Source: Euptelea pleiosperma
Lineage: Eukaryota; Streptophyta; Magnoliopsida; Ranunculales; Eupteleaceae
DNA length: 64,000 nucleotides
Direction: 5' to 3'
NCBI GenBank assembly: GCA_035048495.1
Contig: CM068544.1
Span: forward strand, 51,387,393 to 51,451,392
Shown here: piece after piece, positions 59,501 to 64,000 of the stretch
Layout: the number at the start of each line of letters is the position of its first letter
How positions within the stretch are numbered: position 1 is the stretch's first letter
Position numbers and translations under genes: made by a program
The notes under the pieces: generated by a model
Told to the model about the DNA's origin: nothing
What the model saw: only the letters and a program-made list of their open reading frames with translations
Databases searched by the model: none

Positions 59501-60162
59501 GAATGACATCTGTTTACTGCAAGGAAATCTAGGAAACCATTTGGTAGACTCATGTTTTACCTTCAGTAGACCAATAATTTTGGCACAGATGCAGGACTGG
59601 TATCAACAATTCTGCGACTCTCTTCTAGGAGTTCTCCTGTGCTAATAATCATCATGGTGGATGGATTATCAAGACTATCTATTGCATCCTTTAGATGATT
59701 GGCACCCAATCTTTCACATCCTTTGGATTGTTAGAAAAAATATGGCAACTGCTGCAGAATAAAATGTGAATTGATCCACTCAATCTCCTTTGTGTCCCAC
59801 ACCTTCCACATGTTCCAGATATACTTACGTGCTATTGGTAGACCCTTTGGGGTTCTTCCCAATGAGTACCTTAATTTTCCTCATTTAATTATGGTCTCAT
59901 CAGCAAAACATTAGAACTTTTTCTTCCCTTGTACGGTGGAAACAATAAAAGTATTTACCTCTGTCAATCTGTTCTACAGGTTCGGGTCAGTGAATCATAC
60001 GGGCTGAGGTTTCCTCGCGAGTTTGCACTTCTCATGAAACAGCTTTTGTATTTTGACCGTTATACCCGTTTATTAGCTCCTAACATGAACATGCTCCAGG
60101 ACCAAAGAATCACCATTGTCTCGAACCGAGGAAGAATCAGCAACAGGGATAATTTCCGATGA
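47519..60162 (+). CDS. ABC1K9: ABC1K9-type chloroplast ABC1/UbiB atypical kinase
   Basis: Eleven exons join in frame: 47519-47581, 48442-48553, 49249-49391, 50649-50762, 52066-52254, 52336-52491, 52782-53047, 53207-53304, 53636-53814, 58299-58415, 59980-60162. The product is 539 residues, in line with the Arabidopsis At5g05200 protein (540), to which it reads as a close homologue from memory. A Ser/Arg-rich start (about 1-55) fits a plastid transit peptide. Motifs: K-x-G-Q (141-144), Ala-rich loop A-S-A-S-I-A-Q (201-207), K223 in V-I-K-V-L-K, E273-x-D275, H-A-D-V-H-A-G-N (359-366), D-F-G (379-381). ABC1 kinases act on prenylquinone metabolism in plastoglobules; the role of this member is little known. 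Intron 9 begins with GC. No stops or frameshifts. Confidence 0.92.
49538..50072 (-). mobile_element. 5'-truncated LINE in intron 3 of the ABC1K9-like gene
   Basis: Flanked by a perfect 17-bp duplication GATGCTGGCCTGTTATC (49521-49537 and 50073-50089). A T run at 49538-49551 is the poly-A tail of a minus-strand insertion. The minus strand codes the LINE C-terminus ([20 protein letters not shown]). The perfect duplication suggests a fairly recent insertion. Confidence 0.88.
50934..51884. mobile_element. TIR element in intron 4 of the ABC1K9-like gene
   Basis: Ends CCAAGGTATTAAATTTCG and AAATTTAATACCTTGG are inverted, and TTACAG stands directly outside both ends (50928-50933 and 51885-51890). 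AT-rich, with many AATATTTCG/CGAAATATT words, no transposase. Class unsure. Related tracts occur in intron 9 of the SHPRH-like gene near 8040-8440. Confidence 0.7.
53933..54253. mobile_element. MITE with GTGTCGGACAC words
   Basis: Ends CTATGTAACAAGGA(GTCAA)GGACACTG and CAGTGTCCTTGTTACATAG are inverted. The inside is rich in GTGTCGGACACC and GACACGTGTGTC words. No coding part. Confidence 0.72.
54404..56578 (-). pseudogene. RTE-type LINE, 5' truncated
   Basis: On the minus strand, in order: linker after the endonuclease ([12 protein letters not shown] near 56520), the D-Q-V-R-C-I-K-S-E block near 56060, the RT catalytic block [10 protein letters not shown] near 54860, and a 3' tail with GGCAC..CATCATC-type simple repeat at 54404-54440. 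RTE elements end this way. Many stops. An insert at 55440-55783 interrupts it. Confidence 0.8.
55440..55783 (+). mobile_element. LTR-like insert in the RTE LINE
   Basis: Flanked by AGTTAACC on both sides (55432-55439 and 55784-55791). Near the right end it has GTGGATGTAAGCACGG...CGAACCACGTAAAT, a word typical of copia LTRs next to the R region. This suggests a solo LTR. The 8-bp flank is longer than the usual 5 bp, so the call is not certain. Confidence 0.55.
58682..59201. mobile_element. Large fold-back element, about 520 bp, arms near 190 bp
   Basis: In intron 10 of the ABC1K9-like gene. The left end CATATTTGCACACCCCATTT pairs with the right end AAATGGGGTGTGCAAATATG. The pairing goes on through TCCCGGTGGACTCCTAGTC, the GAGATCTCTC region and the shared inner module, up to a centre near 58930-58970. 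No coding capacity. It is the longest and most complete copy of the module family. Target duplication not clear. Confidence 0.82.
59202..59979. other. Rest of intron 10 of the ABC1K9-like gene
   Basis: An open frame of 124 codons at 59271-59645 lies here but has no family resemblance. Nothing else recognised. Confidence 0.5.
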
Positions 60163-60236
60163 ATATCACGAATTTAGATTTTCTGCTCGCAGGTACTTTT
60201 CCGAGATTGATTTCTCTTAATTTGTAAATAGCATTA

Positions 60237-60242
60237 AATAAA
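60237..60242 (+). terminator. AATAAA poly-A signal candidate of the ABC1K9-like gene
   Basis: AATAAA 75 bases after the stop codon, a plausible cleavage signal. Confidence 0.5.
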
Positions 60243-62126
60243 ATTTCCTTAAAATCAGATGTGTCCGTCAAAAACCATTTTTTGGAAAAATGTAAGAAAT
60301 ATTATGTATATATCATCTACAGGTTATCCTTAACTGTCAGAGTCAGATATTCACAAGCATAGTTTAAAATATCATCTTGGATTCTTATTTTTTTTTATTG
60401 GGTTGGGATCCGCGGAACAACTTTTTGGACCAATGCCCGAGACGTCTGCTCTCGGGTGTCATTTCGAGAATCCAACGGTGGTTGTTGTGCTGAGATGGCA
60501 TTCACTGGATTCACATCAATAGGAACTGGTCTCGATTATCTTGGTTTTGGGACTAGCTATTAATGAACTGAACCCAAAAGATTCAGAACTGATCCCCAGA
60601 ATCAAATTATGTAATAGGTTCTAGTTCTTCCTACACTAGAATCAAGTATGTAATAAGTTCTAGTTCTTGGTACACTAGTATCCAGATTGAACTTATAAAT
60701 TTTTTTTTACCAGATTGAACTGGAAGCAAAACCGACAAGACTCAGAACTGACATATAGGGTAGTGTTAAAGGTCAATCTTTTTTTATATAGCACATAGAG
60801 TACCTAATACCTTATAAGAGAACTGGATATTTATCGGTTCAGGTTCTGGATCTACTTGTTTAGGTACCGAAAATGCTAGGAACCGGAAACCGTCATACAC
60901 AATAGGCTCCGGATGACATTGATATTCTAACCGGAAACGGACAGCAAACACCTTTATTGATGGGGACTCGCTAGATTATTTCTTTGACCGGACCATATTC
61001 TCGTGAATTCAAGCCACCGATTTGGAAATGCCTGGAGGAAAGCATCTTCTTGTTTCACTCCAATTTGAAACTAATGGGTTGATAACAGGCAAAAACAATA
61101 CTGGTTGGATGACCTCAACAATTAGTTTGGTCAAGAGTTACAAAATTGGGCGATTAGAAGAACTAATGTTGAAACGAAGTCCATAACGTGGATTATTCTG
61201 ATCCGGGACAACTCTCCACCTCTCTGGAAATATAAATGATTGCCTGCCAAACGTGGCAAGTCAAACTTCGTCACATCTACCATGAGGCCTACCACTGTGC
61301 CGACTTGGCAAATATCGGATATATTTATTCTTTTGGAACGTTTATTATATCAAGGGGAATTTTTTTTACAAAATTGTTCCTTATTTTTCACTAACACCAC
61401 CCACCCAAAACCCTAAAAGAACAGAAAAAAGAATAGGAGGTCACAGCCACCACAGGTACCTCTCTCTGCCTCGGCAGTCCAAAACAGAGAGAGAGGAGAG
61501 AGGCCTCAGTGTTTTTTTGGTGGGTGGGTGTGAAGAGTTAGGGGTCAATTTTAGGTGTGTTTATCGAGTAAATGGGTGCACTGAATGAAATCGTGGGTGC
61601 CAATATCCCGTCCCATATCTAGTCCTTCGCCTTCCTCTCTTGAGACGCTTTTGTACCAGGACTTCGTCGGTCATGGTATTCCTCGCTAGATCCCTGACGG
61701 CCGTGATTGACAAGGAGAGGTGTTGGGGATAGTGTGTGAATGTGAGAGTAGCTTTTGATTTCTTAAGAATATTTTTAAAATTAGGAAGAGATTAAAGTTT
61801 AAACTACTCCATTTAGAACCAAGGTGCTTTGCTTCTTTAAAAGGGCAAACAATTGTGTTACTTTTTTGTAGCTTATTATTACTCTTAAAAATGTTAAAGC
61901 TTTCAAGGGTATTATAGTAAATTTAAAATAAAATGAAGAACACTAGCATTGTATATCATTTCATTGTAAAGTTCTCCTCGAGAGCTTTCTAATAGAACAA
62001 TTTTTCCGGTTAAAGTTATAGGTTTTTGAAATTTTTAAAGAAAAAGTTAATTTTCAAAGAGAGAGAGGTGAGTGCTTGAGGGGGGAGAAATTAAATTTTG
62101 AAGAGAGAGAGAGAGAGAGAGACTTG
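60243..62126. other. Intergenic stretch
   Basis: No gene. The part at about 61525-61615 is a diverged copy of 46760-46850. The sequence near 60440-60510 resembles part of the MITE in the copia 5' LTR (aatccaacggtggttg). A (GA)n run at about 62103-62120. Confidence 0.45.
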
Positions 62127-62285
62127 AGTGTCATTTTCATTGGTTGATTTGTGACCGTAGATTTCGAGCATTATTTGGGTTACTCAGATCCAAAGGTTTG
62201 AAATCACTGATCAAGCTGATATTTGGTATATGGGTCCACCTAGGGATGGGACAAACATCCGTACAGTCAGTTATCTATAATAGCA
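62127..62285. repeat. Right half of the fold-back module
   Basis: GTTTGAAATCACTGATCAAGC, GGGTCCACCTAGGGATGGG, ACAAACATCCGTACAGTCAG. Left arm missing. A further weak copy is at about 62540-62670. Confidence 0.6.
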
Positions 62286-62412
62286 GAGATATACATTTTG
62301 CCAAAAAAAAAAAAAATGTAAAGAAAAGAGAAGTCCTTTTGGTATGATTGAAATCTTAAAATTTTAATGAGGAATTGTCACATTACTTATAGGAACCACA
62401 ATCAACAAAGAA

Positions 62413-62485
62413 GCGCCTGTAGCTCAGTGGATAGAGCGTCTGTTTCCTAAGCAGAAAGTCGTAGGTTCGACCCCTACCTGGCGCG
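62413..62485 (+). tRNA. trnR-CCU: tRNA-Arg (anticodon CCU)
   Basis: Folds as a 73-base tRNA without intron: acceptor GCGCCTG/CTGGCGC with one U-U mismatch, D arm GCTC/GAGC, anticodon stem TCTGT/GCAGA with loop TTCCTAA (CCT at 62446-62448), T arm GTAGG/CCTAC with TTCGACC, discriminator G. The internal A box (TAGCTCAGTGGATAGAGCG, 62421 on) and B box (GGTTCGACCCC) are intact. A TTTT at 62499-62502 can end Pol III transcription. Reads AGG codons. Confidence 0.95.
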
Positions 62486-63404
62486 TCCAACCTAAGTCTT
62501 TTAAGGCTTGAAAAGCCCACTACGTTGGATTCAATCAATTTTTTGGGTACTCGTATCTAACAGCTAGAGACCACGAATCGGGTGGATTTTTGTTGTAGGT
62601 CTATCAAAGGGTGGGGAAATCATTCAAGGGTAAGGGGCCAAAAGAGTATGCCACATGGCATGTTTTCAAGCAAACCCACAACGAGAGTGAATTGCAGCCG
62701 CCACATGTCAAAACCCTGTACAAAATATGTTCAAATGTGGGACCCACACATATTGGGTCAAGATCCTCTGACCCAATAATACGTGGGACTCACACAAATT
62801 GAAAGAAAATGAAGTAAGCTAACTAATATAGGTACCAAACATTGCTTAAATATCGATATGCACAAAATATGTTCTAAATATTGAGATCTGTGTCATGTCT
62901 CCGACGTGGGTGGGTACGACATGGGTACTTTGCCCATTTAGAAGAATTGAATTCACGCAACATAGCTGAGCCATTATCTGAAATGAGCTAAAACTTTGAG
63001 GGAGAATTCCAAGCCTACTTCAATGCTCGGAAAATATTGCAGATGCACAAAATTTCCTACTCTTCATCAAAGAGGAATGTATCAGAACATATTTTTCTTG
63101 AGAGACATATACAGATGATGGATGTATGATCTCATTAATCAAGATAACCTATACATACACAAATGGACACAAATAAATAGGGAACGCTTTTGTTGAACAT
63201 CTACAGACACGGGAACTAAGCTCGGTTTCTCTTTTTTTTATCCTCTTCCACAACAATGAACTCAATTGTCCTCTACTCATCCAGAAAAAAAAGAAAGAAC
63301 AAAAGAAGGAAAATGAAACCTGAGATGAACATGCCCAAACCTCGAATAGTTGAACACCCATGTCATGATCTCCAAAAAATCTCAAACTTGCTGTCTGGAT
63401 CATT
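62486..63404. other. Between tRNA-Arg and the EDR4-like gene
   Basis: Part of this is presumably 3' untranslated region of the EDR4-like gene on the minus strand. No other gene recognised. Confidence 0.5.
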
Positions 63405-64000
63405 TCAATAATCTGTACCAGCATTTGACCCATCTATCATTCTGCTTGGTGAAGAATAGCCCATAAGCATATGGAGCGGCGAACCTGCTGGTGCTGGCAC
63501 CACTTCTGTTTGCAATGATAATTTCTCCAATTTGACGCCGTTGGAGGATGGACTTGCAGATTCAGATGCTTCTATTGAAATCTTGTGTTTGTTTGACTTT
63601 TTCTTTCTCTCTTCCATCCGCTCGGCATAACTACTTGAAGGTTGCTTTTCATAAGCTGCATTACTTTGAAGAACCGGAAATGCAGGCGTGAGGAAAGCAG
63701 GTTCACCCTCAGTAGAGCCGCTTTTACAAATAGAGAGTCCATAATCTTCAGAACATGACACCGGATCCCCTTGTGGGCAATCGTTGGCATGAGATGAAGA
63801 TGCTACATTCCTCCTGGTGGTAGCAGCACTACAGCTATCAAGCTCACTTGGTGGAGGTGCTATTGGATTCATAGAATAAGGAACAATGTGATTTCTGTTG
63901 TGAAGTGAAAACTTAAGTACCTTGGAACAGGCACCGCACTGTAGCTTATGGCATCTCTTTCTCGAAAGGAGAAAATCTACCGGTAGCTGCAGCAGTTTCC
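63405..64000 (-). CDS. EDR4: EDR4-like protein, C-terminal exon (partial)
   Basis: The minus strand is open from the right edge to a TGA at 63407-63405, about 197 codons. It starts in the plant zinc-ribbon domain (DUF3133; L-L-Q-L-P-V-D-F-L-L, then C-H-K-L-Q-C-G-A-C-S-K-V-L-K-F-S-L, a C-x4-C-x2-C cluster) and goes on with H-I-V-P-Y, A-P-P-P-S-E, a Ser-rich low-complexity part, E-R-K-K-K-S-N-K-H-K, and the end block S-P-L-H-M-L-M-G-Y-S-S-P-S. This matches ENHANCED DISEASE RESISTANCE 4, a negative regulator of defence in Arabidopsis that acts with EDR1 at membranes. The first exons lie beyond the window. The internal Met at 63872 is not the start. Confidence 0.85.
   Translation of the reverse strand, partial: KLLQLPVDFLLSRKRCHKLQCGACSKVLKFSLHNRNHIVPYSMNPIAPPPSELDSCSAATTRRNVASSSHANDCPQGDPVSCSEDYGLSICKSGSTEGEPAFLTPAFPVLQSNAAYEKQPSSSYAERMEERKKKSNKHKISIEASESASPSSNGVKLEKLSLQTEVVPAPAGSPLHMLMGYSSPSRMIDGSNAGTDY

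Noticed and set aside
59271..59645. Plus-strand frame of 124 codons as an alternative exon of the ABC1K9-like gene
   Set aside because: It does not match the family, and exons 10 and 11 join in frame without it.
63572..63790. Minus-strand frame of 72 codons
   Set aside because: Out-of-frame shadow of the EDR4-like exon.

Overview
This window is nuclear DNA of a flowering plant. It carries spliced GT-AG genes separated and interrupted by plant mobile elements: copia LTR elements, LINEs, Helitrons, MITEs and an endogenous plant pararetrovirus. The gene set does not let me name the species. The large introns full of mobile elements suggest a medium or large genome.

Four host protein genes and one tRNA gene are supported. 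(1) A SHPRH-like SNF2/PHD E3 ubiquitin ligase gene lies on the minus strand. Its start codon is at 26740, 13 coding exons run down to 4319, and about 1256 residues are present. The RING finger and C-terminal helicase half are not visible and should lie beyond the left edge. (2) A small EIF1AD/S1-like RNA-binding protein gene lies on the plus strand, 36439-43077, with 4 coding exons and 170 aa. (3) An ABC1K9-type atypical kinase of the chloroplast ABC1/UbiB family lies on the plus strand, 47519-60162, with 11 exons and 539 aa. One 4.5-kb intron starts with GC instead of GT. (4) The C-terminal exon of an EDR4-like zinc-ribbon protein lies on the minus strand, 63405 to the right edge. A tRNA-Arg(CCU) gene is at 62413-62485.

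Layout: 1-2116 is a stop-free piece of an endogenous caulimovirid polyprotein on the minus strand. It abuts a broken copia pol fragment (2117-3775) that is split by a hAT-like MITE. From 4319 to 27266 lies the SHPRH-like gene. Its introns hold a Helitron, a deleted copia element with both LTRs and a MITE in the 5' LTR, and a LINE whose two halves point in opposite directions. From 27.5 to 36.4 kb there is an accessory stretch of fold-back elements, a second Helitron, and relics of an RCC1 gene, a type II peroxiredoxin gene and a LINE. The EIF1AD gene follows; its third intron holds a MITE, a third Helitron and a gag-only LTR element. From 43.1 to 47.4 kb there are fold-back elements and a LINE. 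The ABC1K9 gene has a LINE, a TIR element, a MITE, an RTE-type LINE and a large fold-back element in its introns.

The main unusual signal is one palindromic module with arms of about 100 bp. It recurs at more than a dozen places, both as free fold-back elements and as the body of three Helitrons that share 5' TCTATA-type and 3' hairpin-CTAG ends. The host genes do not form a shared pathway. They are ordinary single plant genes that happen to be neighbours.
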